Below, piece by piece: positions 11,649 to 23,160 of a stretch of DNA of 64,000 bases. Position numbers and translations under genes: made by a program. How positions within the stretch are numbered: position 1 is the stretch's first letter; the number at the start of each line of letters is the position of its first letter. Source of the stretch: Sclerotiophoma versabilis (Eukaryota > Ascomycota > Dothideomycetes > Pleosporales > Didymellaceae); contig JAAROD010000080.1 in assembly GCA_012274445.1 (NCBI GenBank), forward strand, positions 930,001-994,000. The letters are read 5' to 3'. A model generated the notes under the pieces. It did not search any database and was not told where the DNA came from. It saw only the letters and a program-made list of their open reading frames with translations.

Positions 11649-12115
11649 GGAAACAACTACAGCGATTCGGTCTTTCAGTAGCAGGGCGTTATGGAAGGGT
11701 ATATTATCATCATTCGGAACTTTCAAACAATGTAATGCGTCTGCGAGCTGTGGCACCGCACGCCACCAACTAAACGATTCTTGGCCAGAGCTCACATGCT
11801 GTTCCCCGATGTATGTGTGCTTACGTCCACAAACACATGCAGCAAAGCACAACAGTCCACGCGACCATGCAGCTTTGGTCGGCATGTGAAAATGTGAACC
11901 TCCGCCCTCCGCATGTGAAACTAGCCAACTTGTGGGGCTGAGTCCGGGGCAACTAGTCCAAATGCATCTTGCCTCGGTTCGGCAAAGCCAGATGACTTCA
12001 CTCGGTGCAGAACGGCCAGCGTCTCGCCCTTCCTTTTCCCTTTATACTCCCTCCATACCCCCTTCATAATCGTCCTGTCTTATCTCAATAGCTGGAATCC
12101 ACACACATACACACA
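11649..12115. other. Intergenic, no supported gene
   Basis: 3' flank of the WBP2-like gene and promoter/leader of the thiolase gene. Pyrimidine-rich tracts (CCTTCCTTTTCCC and following) precede the thiolase start. Confidence 0.5.
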
Positions 12116-13599
12116 ATGACACAAGCACCGCAGAAAGGTATATTCTACATCATTGCTCGTCTGAGATGGAGCTGCAGCGAACCGACGAGTTTGCAATACC
12201 AGGAGACTAAAAAAGCTGACATTTGAGTAGCCCAGGAGCGTCTTGCTCAGATTGGTAACCACCTTGGAGGCAGCTCTGACTCAAGCTCAGCCGGTAAGAA
12301 GGGAAAGTCGAGTCTGCTTGAGAAGCACCCTAATGATGTAAGTTTTGGAGATTGCTTGTAGTCTTAAAAGCACCCTGCTCTTATTGCTCAACAAGACCGA
12401 TCTACCTCGATGAAGATGTAGCTAATGATATTCCATAGGTTGTCATCACCTGCGCTCTGCGCACACCCATCACAAAGGGTGGCAAGGGTGGCTTCAAAGA
12501 CACACAAAGCGCCGATCTTCTCCTCGGCGCTCTCAAGGCCCTCATCGAGCGCTCTGGCATCGACCCAAAACTTGTGGAAGATATTGCTGTCGGCACTGTC
12601 CTCGCCCCCGGTGGAGGTGCAACCGAGTTCCGCGCCGCCGCCCTCGCAGCCGGCTTCCCCGTTACCGCTGCCGTCAAGAGTCTGAACAGGCAATGTTCAT
12701 CTGGTCTGCAGGCTTGCGTCGACATCGCCAATGCCATCAAAAGCGGCATGATCGAGATCGGTGTCGGCGCTGGCTCGGAGAGCATGTCAACACAGTACGG
12801 CCCCAACGCTGTCAGTGAGCTAAGTGAGCTCCTTGAGAGCCACAAGGAGGCCAAGAACTGCAAGGTACCCATGGGTGTCCTGTCTGAGCAGATGGCCAAG
12901 GACAAGAAGATCTCGCGTGCTGATCAGGACGCGTTTGCGGCCAAGTCGTTCCAGAAGGCTGTTGAGGCACAGAAGCAGGGACTCTTCGATGAGGAGATTG
13001 CTCCTTTGACCGTCAAGTGGACAGACCCCAAGACCGACGAGGAGAAGACTATTACTGTCTCCAAGGACGATGGTGTCCGTGAGGGCATCACTGCTGAGTC
13101 GCTCGGCAAGATCCGCGCTGCTTTCTCAAAGGACGGATCGATCCACGCTGGTAACGCTTCTCAGATTTCTGACGGCGCTGCCGCCGTTCTCCTCATGAAG
13201 CGCAGCACCGCCGAGCGTCTCGGCCAGAAGATCATTGGCAAGTTCGTTCAGGCTTCCATCGTCGGTGTTCCCCCTCTGCTTATGGGCGTCGGCCCCGCCG
13301 CTGCCATTCCCGTCGTTCTCGAGAAGACCGGCCTGAACAAGGATGAGGTTGACATCTACGAGATCAACGAGGCTTTTGCCAGTCAGTGCTTGTTCTGTAT
13401 CAACGAGCTGGGTCTGGACCAAAAGAAGATTAACCCCAAGGGTGGCGCCATTGCGTTTGGTCACCCGCTTGGTGTCACTGGCGCGAGGCAGGTTAGCACA
13501 TTGCTGACTGAGTTGAGGCGGACAAAGCAGAAGATCGGTGTTACCAGTATGTGTATCGGTACTGGCATGGGTATGGCTGCTGTCTGGGTTGCTGAGTAA
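12116..13599 (+). CDS. POT1: Peroxisomal 3-ketoacyl-CoA thiolase
   Basis: Catalyses the last step of fatty-acid beta-oxidation, cleaving 3-ketoacyl-CoA with CoA to acetyl-CoA and a shortened acyl-CoA. Three exons (12116-12137, 12231-12337, 12439-13599) give 429 residues. Thiolase hallmarks: nucleophile Cys near residue 129 in LNRQCSSGLQAC, GHPLGVTGARQ with the catalytic His near 385, and CIGTGMG with the second Cys near 415. The N-terminus contains RLAQIGNHL, an exact PTS2 peroxisomal targeting signal (R-L-x5-H-L) at the same place as in yeast Pot1. There is no PTS1 at the C-terminus (ends VWVAE). The first two exons encode the targeting segment and the third encodes the enzyme. Confidence 0.95.
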
Positions 13600-13896
13600 G
13601 GTTCCGAGGAGGAGTAACGTCTTCAGCCTGGCTATTTAAAATCATGAACATAATGCCAAATCACTTTTTAACTTTACACTCTATTCGCTCATAGCTTACC
13701 AGTCGGTCTCAAGAGCTGCTAATGTCGACTGTAGCTATGGATAACAACAGTCTGTCGACTGCGAGCTACGATGATGTGCTGAGGGCGCCCTGTTGTGAGT
13801 GTCATGCTTTACATAGTCATGGTAAACTACTTGTCTGAATCTTAATGTCGGCGCATTTCAGTGCAACTTTGAGAAGAAATGATTGCCTTTGTCGCT

Positions 13897-15747
13897 CTAT
13901 GTCTCTAATCGAAACGGATGTGCCTCAGTGTTGAAAACCCACTCATCCAAACTTAGCAACTCCGGCTCACTGAAGATCAAGTAAAAATACTTTAGCGTCT
14001 CAGCCATCCAGAAGCTTTCCATACTATCTTCCAGCTCCAGCTCAGTCTTCTCATTCCTTGCACTCACCCCTCTCAGCTCACTGATGTCCTTCGGCTCGAC
14101 CTTTAGCGTCACATCTCGAATAGCCGCATTCGCAATGCCCGTCCTGGTCCGCTTTTCGATTGCCTCAAACATGCTCCACGCAACATCCTGGTAACGCCTC
14201 TCTCCTGTAATGCGGTACATGTAGAACACGCTCTCGATAGCTTCGGGTCTGAGCATGTACCGCGCGTCAATGACCCGCTGGAAACCGGGAAACTGCTGCT
14301 TCTCGCCCGTCCGCTCGTCATACTCGCATGGCTCGAGCGAAGGACAGGGGGACATGCGGAACATCTCTGGCATGATGCCATTCGGTGCATGTGTGTAGCT
14401 CCAGATGCATGCGTCTGTTACTTTGCGGCCGTAGTCGAGATGAGAAGCATTGCCAAGAAGTTTGGAGCCGAGTGCGAGCATGCCACCGGCAAAACAGACG
14501 AGGTGCTGTGCAGTGTGATCAAGAGAAATCGTACCCTGGTTGTAAATACGAGCGGTTGCTGGCATCAGGATATCCGCATTGTCGGGTATTCTTGGTCGAA
14601 ATAGCAAATGAGTGATAACGGCGTCCATGGCCGAGATATACATGTTTGCATATTGAGATGCCGCTGCGCCTTTGTTATGCAAGAGCTGGTAGGTCTTTCC
14701 GAGGTATTCGTAGGCTGAGTCGGCCATGGTACCTAGGCTGAAGAGATTGTCGTGGGTCAAGTCCGGCTTTTGAACGTTGATGCCTACGGGCCATAGCCCA
14801 GGTATCTTTGTTGCGTTCTGCTGGGAAGCGAGAACAGCTGTGACGCGTGTCACAGCATCGTAGTAACGCATGTCTCCAGTGAGTTGAGATAGACGAGTGA
14901 ACTCAAGGCTGAACGATGCCAGTTCCGCAATGATGCCTTGGGCCGCCGCTGATTGTTCTTCGCCGGCTGCTGCTTTCTTCGCACTCCAACGTGTAATGGG
15001 CATACGATTCGGAGTATCGAAGCTCATGTAGATCATGTCACCCAGTTCCATCGCTTTCTCGAGCAGTCTGTTGTCTTTGCAGTCCGTGAGATCGTATGCT
15101 GCAAGTAAACCTCCTAGATACCGGATTGTTGTCTCGAACATATTGAGCTGGCCGTTCCCCGGTGCAAAGTCAATTTCGGTGACTGCTTGAACAGCCTCGT
15201 GAAACTCATCTTTCAGGCCCATGACCCAAAGTGTATCAAGACTATCCACAAGCGTAGCTCCCCAACCGCCAAAGGTGGTCTTCGACTCTCCTGAAATGGG
15301 CAGCAGCTCGTCCTGCTTCCATGCGTGTCCTTTGTAGGCCTTCCAAGATCTTTCGAAGGTCGTCTTGACTGCGGCTTGACGGCGCTTGCGCATAAGCTCA
15401 TGGTAAAGAGGTGGCTCCTCCTGCTCGAAATCAAACTGTACTTTCAGTATGTTCACCTTCCCAGAAGTAGGTAGCTTTGCAAAAGTCTCGACCGGATAGT
15501 GCTGAGTGACGTTCCTCCAGTTGAACCGATGATGTGGAGGTGACACGATTGGCGGATGTGGCGGTGACGCTGGACATGATGTCTGAGAGAACGGAAAGCG
15601 CGGTGGGCGTGGTAAGATCCAGAAGGTTATTTCGGCGCGAAGGAAGAAAAGTAAGGTTGAAAGGACGACAAATACGAGACCAAACCACCTCGTCTGTACC
15701 CTCGGTCTATATGGCGAATAGCTATATGAGCCTTTTCTACTATGCAT
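13897..15747 (-). CDS. Class I alpha-1,2-mannosidase, glycoside hydrolase family 47
   Basis: 616 residues in one exon. A short basic cytoplasmic tail is followed by one membrane segment (about residues 22-44, WFGLVFVVLSTLLFFLRAEI), so it is a type II membrane protein of the ER or Golgi, as usual for N-glycan processing mannosidases. GH47 signatures run through the protein: TTFGGWGATLVDSLDTLWVM, NMFETTIRYLGGLLAAYDL, HLVCFAGGMLALG, then MPEMF, RPEAIESVFYMYRITG, and NTEAHPFRL at the C-terminus, whose Thr binds the catalytic calcium. Most acidic catalytic positions look intact. It could be ER Man9-mannosidase or a Golgi paralogue; the sequence alone does not decide. It is convergent with the thiolase gene, about 300 bp apart. 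Confidence 0.93.
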   Translation of the reverse strand: MHSRKGSYSYSPYRPRVQTRWFGLVFVVLSTLLFFLRAEITFWILPRPPRFPFSQTSCPASPPHPPIVSPPHHRFNWRNVTQHYPVETFAKLPTSGKVNILKVQFDFEQEEPPLYHELMRKRRQAAVKTTFERSWKAYKGHAWKQDELLPISGESKTTFGGWGATLVDSLDTLWVMGLKDEFHEAVQAVTEIDFAPGNGQLNMFETTIRYLGGLLAAYDLTDCKDNRLLEKAMELGDMIYMSFDTPNRMPITRWSAKKAAAGEEQSAAAQGIIAELASFSLEFTRLSQLTGDMRYYDAVTRVTAVLASQQNATKIPGLWPVGINVQKPDLTHDNLFSLGTMADSAYEYLGKTYQLLHNKGAAASQYANMYISAMDAVITHLLFRPRIPDNADILMPATARIYNQGTISLDHTAQHLVCFAGGMLALGSKLLGNASHLDYGRKVTDACIWSYTHAPNGIMPEMFRMSPCPSLEPCEYDERTGEKQQFPGFQRVIDARYMLRPEAIESVFYMYRITGERRYQDVAWSMFEAIEKRTRTGIANAAIRDVTLKVEPKDISELRGVSARNEKTELELEDSMESFWMAETLKYFYLIFSEPELLSLDEWVFNTEAHPFRLET

Positions 15748-16451
15748 GACGAGTGGTTTGAATGCTGATAGCGTTGAGGAGGCGGAGAGAGAAGGGATAG
15801 TCGAGCCTCATGTGGCTTGATCAACGAACTGATCTATGCCAAAGTCGCGCACCATGAGCGTTTCAGTTTCCGGCATGAGCCACCGAGACATCTCTTACCT
15901 TGCGCATTATCGATGCTATGCAGCGTTGCAAGTCGCACTAGCGCTGTGTGGAACACTTGGCTACCCACTCTTATGCCATCTGTCAAGGTCCAAACTTACT
16001 CATGGTGGATGTTTAGCATGCGAGGGTGCCTTTCGGTAGAACATTGTTTAGCCGATGTGCGACGCTGGTGGATGTGTTTGGTGATCTGTGGAGACTTGCA
16101 TGCATGCTGTTTCGCTCCGCTCTGGCGGATCTATGACGTCTTCGTCTTTGTCAAGTTCTGCAAGGGGAAGTAGGCACCGTCAAAAGTGCACGCTGTTCTA
16201 CTAAAGTGCGTAGAAGACATGTCAGGTGTAGAAAGCGTGCAGGGAGCGTGCAGGGAGCCTGTGGGTCACGCTAACTCAACGTGCATGCGTCACGGCCCTT
16301 AGCACCTTCCTCCACCCACCACAACACCAACAACGCTCCTTCAACACCACGCTCACTCCCGCCATGTAACACTACTCCCATAGCTTTAATACCTAATAGA
16401 TTACCCCGATGCCTATCCACACATACGCACTGTATCTCACCGACCGCCACG
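15748..16451. other. Intergenic between divergent genes
   Basis: Upstream regions of the GH47 and DLT1 genes. A frame through 16281-16451 is continuous with DLT1 but reads low-complexity Pro/Thr/His sequence, so it is taken as 5' leader. An imperfect direct repeat (GCGTGCAGGGAGC) sits near 16236-16257. Confidence 0.45.
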
Positions 16452-17855
16452 ATGCGCATCCCCCTATTTAGGATATGGTACTCGACAACGTACACGACAC
16501 TCCTCATCATACTCTTGATACTGCTATGTGTGTCGCCTGGCGATATCATATATCAGACCATTAAAACCGATGAGATCCCGAAGCTCTTCGTTATTGGCGG
16601 AGTCTATATACTCACGGCGCTTATCGTAATACTTATCTATTCGACCCGCATCTACACGAACCGCAGCGTCCTACAGGCGATTCCGAAGCCATACATACCA
16701 GTGGAGGAGGGTGAAGTAGGAATAATGGTGCGCAGGATGATCGTCAAGCATCTTAGGCGGAGTGCGATCGTGGCATGGGATTCGCGGCCGAGGGACGTTA
16801 GGGGTGAGGCGGATACAGGAGAGGATACAGACGAGGAGCTGGAGGAGGGTAGACCGGGTACTACGGAGAGGGAGAAAGAGAAGGAAAAGATAAAAAAGCA
16901 TAAGAGCGGTCATGGTGTGCCCGATGCGACGATCCTTCCTATCAACGCAAAGTCACCGCCATGGGGGCACGTCTCTCACCCGGGGTGGGCCTCACCAGCA
17001 TCGCCTGACTTGCCGAACCTCCAGTATTGGAGAGTCATATGCGAACTTCCCAACCTTATCGAAGCCAAAGCAGTCTCCCTTGCGCCACCGGACCCAAATG
17101 TCGAGTCGGGCTCGATCCAATTCCCTCACGAAACACCCCTGCTCCCAGATGCGCAAGTCGTCACACTCCTCCAGCGCCCGCGCGCAATGGGTCTGCGTTC
17201 CTATCTCGCCCGCCTCGCTGAGCTAGGCCTTCTCAATCCGCCCACCCTTGGCCCCGCCTTCCTAGCACTGTACGAAGACGCCCGCTTTTCGACCGACTGT
17301 CTGACCGAGACCCAGTTTAAGAACATCATGTCCACATTCGCTGAGATTCTCAACGGCATGACAGAGCTCGACCCAGAAGTAATCGAGGATCTACGCGCGC
17401 AAAGCATTTACAGCGACACGCACAGCCTCGCGCCTACTCAATCTTCAAGCTTGGGCAGATCAGCATCCGGCAGCAGCCGTTCCTCACATTCGCTCCCTCT
17501 CCACCGCGCTCCCCAGCTTACGCACCAACTATCCTCGTCCTCCCTCTCTAGCAGCTTAAGCAGCAGCAGCAGCAGCGCTAGCCCGCACTCCCCCCAGACC
17601 CTCCGCACCGCGCCTTCGCGGCAAGCGCATAGGAGTTCAGGCATCTACGGCACGCCGCGCACAGGATCTGCAACGTCCTTCCGGACTCAATCGGATAGAG
17701 GCTCCGTTGTAATAAGAGAGCCTCGGCGCAGCCCGAGAACGGTCCTGCCGAACTTATCGACAAGCTCCTTGGGCTCAGGCAGGAGCGTGATAAGGTTGCA
17801 TCCAAACCCAAATGAGGGCGAGTTACCGTATCAGTATGATATCCAGGGAGGGTGA
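16452..17855 (+). CDS. DLT1: Defect-at-low-temperature protein 1 (Dlt1) family membrane protein
   Basis: 467 residues from the ATG at 16452, chosen because the family begins MRIPLFRIWYSTTYT. Two membrane segments follow (about residues 9-33 and 43-65), then the conserved block RTNRSVLQAIPKPYIPVE-type sequence (here TNRSVLQAIPKPYIPVEEGE), VRRMIVKHLRRSAIVAWDSRPRDVR and a second conserved part around PNLIEAKAVSLAPPDP to RSYLARLAELGLL. The C-terminal 130 residues are Ser-rich and disordered. Dlt1 is a fungal protein named for a yeast cold-sensitivity phenotype; its biochemical role is not known. No intron. An in-frame upstream extension to 16281 exists but is probably not translated. Confidence 0.87.
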   Translation: MRIPLFRIWYSTTYTTLLIILLILLCVSPGDIIYQTIKTDEIPKLFVIGGVYILTALIVILIYSTRIYTNRSVLQAIPKPYIPVEEGEVGIMVRRMIVKHLRRSAIVAWDSRPRDVRGEADTGEDTDEELEEGRPGTTEREKEKEKIKKHKSGHGVPDATILPINAKSPPWGHVSHPGWASPASPDLPNLQYWRVICELPNLIEAKAVSLAPPDPNVESGSIQFPHETPLLPDAQVVTLLQRPRAMGLRSYLARLAELGLLNPPTLGPAFLALYEDARFSTDCLTETQFKNIMSTFAEILNGMTELDPEVIEDLRAQSIYSDTHSLAPTQSSSLGRSASGSSRSSHSLPLHRAPQLTHQLSSSSLSSSLSSSSSSASPHSPQTLRTAPSRQAHRSSGIYGTPRTGSATSFRTQSDRGSVVIREPRRSPRTVLPNLSTSSLGSGRSVIRLHPNPNEGELPYQYDIQGG

Positions 17856-18609
17856 ATTCGAGATGGTTGACCAAGACACACAACCACAACAACTCTGTCA
17901 CCGACCGCGCGTGCTGCGATCTCGTCGTCTGCGATGCAATGCATGAGCGAGGATAGTGGTAGGAGCATCTTGCCCAAAGGGGAAAAGGTGAAGCGGCGCA
18001 TACCATGTTGCCATGAGTCAGTAAGTCACGTAACAGCAACCAGCCACTGCAAGCAAGTCATTGTTGAGGACAAGACATACAGTACGTGGAAGCTGAGCGG
18101 ACGAACTTAGGGCCATGTATCACATGATGGGAAGTCACGCACGGAGCCGGAGAAAGAATGTGTTCTGATATCATGATGCCTTTACTACCAAAGCTATTCC
18201 AGTATGGAAAGGCCGGGGAAAAGAACCATAACCTGCAATATAGCACATGCGCGAGAGCTCTGGCGTCGCATAGGCGGCCATGATGAGCTTCTCCGTCCAA
18301 GCTTTCACACTTGCACCAGCGCCTTCACACCCCCAAACAATCTCGACGTTGTGACCATGTCTGCCACCATCGCCAGCGTATCGTACTCGTACTGAAGTAA
18401 TAGACCTAAAACAATGGCACTGCCAGACCCCCGTGAACATGATTACTAGAGGCTGAACTCCCCGAGTGCTGATGTCTATGTCGTCGAAAGTGTGTTTACT
18501 GAATTTTAGAACCGATCCCGGGATACGCAATTTGAGTACTGCTAAATGAAGACCACCGACCGAAACACCGTGCAATGCCGCAAAAATGACTAGGGTATAG
18601 TAGAGCGAT
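17856..18609. other. Intergenic between convergent genes
   Basis: 3' flanks of the DLT1 and TBP genes. The frame at 18171-18686 on the reverse strand partly overlaps TBP exon 3 and has no family features. Confidence 0.5.
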
Positions 18610-19454
18610 TCAAGACTTGCGGAAGTCCGACAAGACAGGGTAGATAAGCTCGAAAGCCTGATAGATCTCTTCACGAACCTTGGCACCAGTCAGGACAATC
18701 TTGCCGGAGACGAAGATGAGCAGGACGATCTTAGGCTTCATCATGCGGTAGATGAGACCGGGGAAGAGTTCAGGCTCGTAGGACGAGAAAGTGTGATGGC
18801 GAGAAGCAAGACCCTCCAAACGAATGGGGAACTTGATGTCACAGGAGCCGACAATGTTTTGAATCTTGAAGTCCTAATCACTGTTAGCATAAGCTCCAGA
18901 CGTAGAGTCTGGCGCAACGTACGGTGAACTTTGCGTTGAACCCCAGCTTCTGGATAATCCGCGCGTATTTGCGGGAAGCAAGACGGCTGTCATCCTCAGA
19001 CTTGGCACCGGTGACGACCATCTTTCCACTCGCAAAGACCAGAGCCGTCGTCTTGGGCTCACGAATGCGCATGATAACCGCAGCGAAACGCTTGGGGTTG
19101 TACTCAGCGTTACGCGCGTGCAAAGCGATGGTCTTGAGGTCTAGGCGAGCGGAGAGGTTGACTGTAGCAACAATGTTCTGAAGAGTGGGCACGATTCCAG
19201 AAGGCACTTGACCGTTCTGTGTATCGGGGGTAGCCGCTGGGGTCGCAACACCGTTCGCATTGTTGCTATCAGGCTGCGCGCTCTTTTCGGACGTCGGCGG
19301 GGTCAGGTCTCCACTGTTGGGGTAGGACAGAGAACCGGGTCCGACGAACTATAGGACATGTTAATGAAGATTTGGAAGCATAGACATCACGCAAGCTTAC
19401 CGTCTTGGCCTGGGCGGCGGTGGACGGGTGGGAGGTGAGAGAGGAGGGATCCAT
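18610..19454 (-). CDS. SPT15: TATA-box-binding protein (TBP)
   Basis: General transcription factor used by all three nuclear RNA polymerases. Three exons on the reverse strand (19454-19401, 19348-18923, 18873-18610) give 247 residues. The variable N-terminal 70 residues are Ser/Pro/Asn-rich. The two direct repeats of the saddle are clear: first repeat from GIVPTLQNIVATVNL through LHARNAEYNPKRFAAVIMRI and ASGKMVVTGAKSEDDSRLAS to GFNAKFT; second repeat from DFKIQNIVGSCDIKFPIRLEG through YEPELFPGLIYRMMKPKIVL to SGKIVLTGAKVREEIYQAFE. The intron at 18922-18874 lies exactly between the two repeats. The protein ends VLSDFRKS, slightly different from the usual LxxFRK ending. Confidence 0.97.
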
Positions 19455-22126
19455 GATTGTGGATTGATGTATGAGCTCAACGGAATGCCGTGCGAGCTAG
19501 AGAGTATCTGAAGAGGGTTCTTGACAGACTGCGCAGGTCAGAATGTAACTTCGAGAAGCGGCGGTCTAGTCAGGTAGACTACGGAATCGCGAATGTATTG
19601 CGACAATCGGTCGACACCGAAGTGTGAGACGGAAAAGGTAGGTAAAGGTGAAACCGTACCGGAGGCGAGAGAGCTACTATCGAAAGAGTCCCGGGCAAAC
19701 GCTGACAAGAATGTGCCGTCGATCGCGAATCGCTGCCGGAGGTGGCAGAAGTTAGTGAAGTACGGTGGTGGTGGTAGAGACCAAAAGCGAAGCCAGCAAG
19801 CCTTTGGCAAGGGAAGTCGGAAGTCGCGACTGGGTGGAGGCTGCTCGTATAGGCTGTCGCAAGCGAAAGAGGCTAGCGCCGGTCGCAGATATGCTCCTCA
19901 ACCTCGGAGAGAGTGACAAAGTATGCAGATAAACACACAGTTAGTCCCGAGTCGCGTATTAGAGAGCGCGCAGATGGAAAACGGTGTTTTCTGTTTGCGG
20001 CGTGGGGTTGTGCGGGGGAGTTGAGTGAGGCGGCGAGCGGAGTGCAAGGCGACCAAAAGGGCGATAAAACAAGGTGGGAGGCCGAGCTCTTATAGAAGCC
20101 GACACTGGGCCCGTGCGGTGCACTAGCGGCGACAACCACCCGCCGCTTTTGGAGCTGGAAGTTTCTGCCGGGTGGAAAAGGGGCTGCTCGTCATGCACAG
20201 GCGCGTCTCTCTTTCACTGCACCTCGCGTCCTGCGACAGTCAGGGCGAAGCCGCCGCCATCCAGCTCCCTGTGACATGTGCCAACCGTCCGTCGCGCAGC
20301 GTCCTGACGAGTGCAGCCCTGTTGTTGTCGCGATGCAGAAGCGCGCAGGCTGCTCTCAGTACCAGGCCATGACGCTGCAACCGGCGCTGTCGCCTGGTCC
20401 CCGGCCTAGCCAGTGCGGACCACTCACCTTCGCCGCAACACTTGCCTCTCGGCAGACCCAAACTCGACGATGAAAATTCTGTCGCGATGCTGGTGCGCAG
20501 GTTTGCGGGCGGCGAGAAGCTGCGCAATCTGCTGCCGCCCTTGGGAATGCACTGCAGATCCTCTGAGACAGGTGCAACGGACTGCGCAGCCCCAGCTTTG
20601 TCCTCGCATGTACCCTGGCCAAACCGTAAACAACGGAGTGACAGAGAGAAGGAAGGGTGACAAGAGCTGCTTTCACAGGAAGACAAGGCAACAAAGCAGC
20701 GGTACGCCGGCGATCCAGGATTTAGCGCTTGCGAAGGCGCAGCCTGCTCGCATCGTGGTTTGCTGGCCGGGGGGCGGTTTCCATTTCCGCCCCCGCCATG
20801 CCAGCTATGACTCACGACCATCGCTGACCGGCACACAACACGTTTCCTCATCGTGAACACCGGTGAATGCCAACCTGCGCGCTTTGAGACTGATGACGTC
20901 GCGTTCTGGATCTTTGACTTGCTTTCATTCGACATCAAGTCCTGTATTTGACCATTGATGCAGACTTGATGCACAATAATTCACACTCAACCAGCAGCCG
21001 TGGCGTCTTATTTGGGCGTTTGATGACCACAAGCATGTTGGAAGCCTCGCGACACTCCCGGTGGCATCGTTGTGCGAAGGCCAGAGCGTACGAAATGCAT
21101 TTGGAATGTGCGTTCGCACTGGCTCGCTTTGATAGGTTATAAAGCAATCTTCGCCCGTCCCTAGATCGTTTTGTCAGGCAGAGCAGGATGCAAGTCTGGC
21201 TTTCTCTAATTTCTGCCTGCCTCCGAGTGGACGCACATCTGGTGCAAATGCTCCAAGTGTTGACTTTGGTAGGCTGAGGAGTTGTTGCTGCTTCAACAAA
21301 CCATGGTTCACGCCAGCTGTGGATGAACTGTGGTTCAAAGTAGGCAGGTAAGCTCGTGAATCATTACTGCAATCTCGTCAGTCTTTGCTCATGTCCGCCT
21401 CCTGAACTATCTCATCAATCAGATCTTAGCTCGCATAAACTGCTCTTCAGAAGTGGCTGGTAGCATGAAGAGTGAATCCTCAACCGTTTTCAACGCGTCA
21501 TCCTCTCCAACAACGATGACTGCATCAACACTAACCTCGATAAAGCTCGCCCACTACTTCAGCCCCGGATACAGTGTCATCTTCGAGGTTTTTGCCAATC
21601 TTCTGAACAATAACTAAATCCAGACCTGGCTCTTCGTCTTTACGAGGATTATACCTGATGTTGGGAATAGGCAGCAACCGGCGGGCCTGATAAAGTTGCA
21701 GAGCAGTAGAAACTTCCAATCAACTTCCTATATCATCATGTCCCGAAACATATGGTGCAAGTATCTCACAGCGCTTGAGCGCATAGGAGATCCTACTCGC
21801 GGAGACAGTCTCCATGAGCAGGCAGCGGTCGCAGAGTATGAGACAAAGGGCCCACCAAAGAATCTAGTACTGACGATTGGGCCATCTTCTACGCTGAGAT
21901 CCAGATCGCGAAACACCAGTGCTAGTTGATTCCCATGAGGGGCGGTCGCTGATTGCCTCCGTCGAGGAATCAGAGCTGACCAAGGCTAGCACTCAAGGGG
22001 CTCAAAGACTGGCTGAGGTTGGGAAGCGAAAGTGTCACTCGCAGTCGAGACGAGACCACATATGATAGAACAGGGCGTATTGAGGGTCGCTGAAGCCGCG
22101 GGTGCCATTTAGAAGAGAGAGAATGG
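19455..22126. other. Long gene-poor stretch upstream of TBP
   Basis: 2.7 kb. The first part (to about 20,100) is the TBP promoter and leader. From 20,200 to 20,860 the sequence is GC-rich and open in several frames at once on both strands, the usual shadow of base composition and not evidence of a gene. From 21,300 on, composition drops and frames are short. I recognise no protein family, RNA gene or transposon. Confidence 0.4.
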
Positions 22127-22642
22127 CTACTCGAGACACACCATGTCGAAAGCAACATCTTGCCGATCCAGTCCTTCTCCATCCATCAAGCCATGTGTGT
22201 AAGAACCGCCAACAAGCCTGTAGTGCTCGCTGCTTTCGATACGACGAAGGATGATGGGCACACGGCATCCAAATACTATCCAAACCGAATCCCCTTCACG
22301 CAGGCACTGTGTACCAATACTTGTACCAACACCGAAGTAGCCCTCCCTTGTGCGAAATGGTCGCTGGAGCATGGCATAGGAATAGTGGAGGTCATAAAGA
22401 GAGGCTTGGTATGCCAGGACTGCAAGATATGCAGGATCGGTTGTGGCCCTCAGACGTGTTTCTTCCAGTTCATTCCGCGCTGGTAGAACACTGTCCGTGA
22501 TGGAAGGTATAGGAAACATTTTTGGGCCTTCGGATGTCATAGCATACCGCCAAAGTACCCAATTGCGGAACGAATGCTCAAAGTCAGGTGGTGCAGGATA
22601 TCGAACCTTTCGATCTGGTGGTGTGCCCCCCCTTATTTGTTA
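22127..22642 (-). pseudogene. HET-6-like heterokaryon incompatibility gene, C-terminal relic
   Basis: An open frame on the reverse strand reads PDFEHSFRNWVLWRYAM, then FRTREGYFGVGTSIGTQCLREGDSVWIVFGCRVPIILRR, HYRLVGGSYTHGLMDGEGL and stops at FDMVCLE. The order 'F.T..GY.G.G ... GD.V...GC..P.ILR ... Y.LVG..Y.HG.MDGE' is the conserved C-terminus of HET-6/HET-domain proteins. Upstream in the same frame there are stops (TGA TAA near 22,645) before any HET domain, and the space where the N-terminal half should lie contains a GAA microsatellite and then an unrelated secreted-protein gene. It is therefore read as a truncated, dead copy. HET proteins act in vegetative incompatibility and are often expanded in filamentous fungi. 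Confidence 0.6.
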
Positions 22643-22756
22643 TCAACGCGCGTTAAAGGACCTCCTCGCGGTTTTGAGTACCATGTTTCGTTTTACATTC
22701 TGCATTGAGCCTCGAAAGTAGTTGCCACAACGTCGAAGAATGCAGATTTGCGCTCA

Positions 22757-22757
<1 letters not shown>

Positions 22758-22787
<30 letters not shown>

Positions 22788-22795
22788 CTTCTTCT
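22758..22795. repeat. (CTT)n microsatellite
   Basis: About 12.7 uninterrupted copies of CTT (GAA on the other strand) in non-coding sequence upstream of the HET relic. Confidence 0.95.
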
Positions 22796-23160
22796 CGGGA
22801 CAGACCTCCGCGATATCGTCCACTTTGACAGCCTCAACGCTCAGTCTCCTTTTGTCAGACGAGGTAGAATAAGGTATTAGTGCTGAGCCTAGCTCTAAAC
22901 ATGGTTAGCCTTTTGACTTTGCCTGCAAGTCTCCCACCCGAATCTGAGTATCGCAACCACGCGTCTTGTCGACCTTGAGGAGTGGCCTGATTCATGTTCA
23001 ATACATTATAAATCATGTAGGACTCGTCGCGACCGACCTGAAAGACTAGCTTTAGAAAAGAAAATCATTGACGTCACAGGCATCAACTGATTCCTCAGGG
23101 ACAAACCTATGTTGACATATGAATATTTGAACATGAAGAGTGGTGTACAGGAGCAATTAT

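Noticed and set aside
20240..20974. Reverse-strand frame of 244 codons upstream of TBP, with overlapping frames on the forward strand
   Set aside because: GC-rich sequence open in several frames at once; no domain, no splice signals, lies in intergenic DNA.
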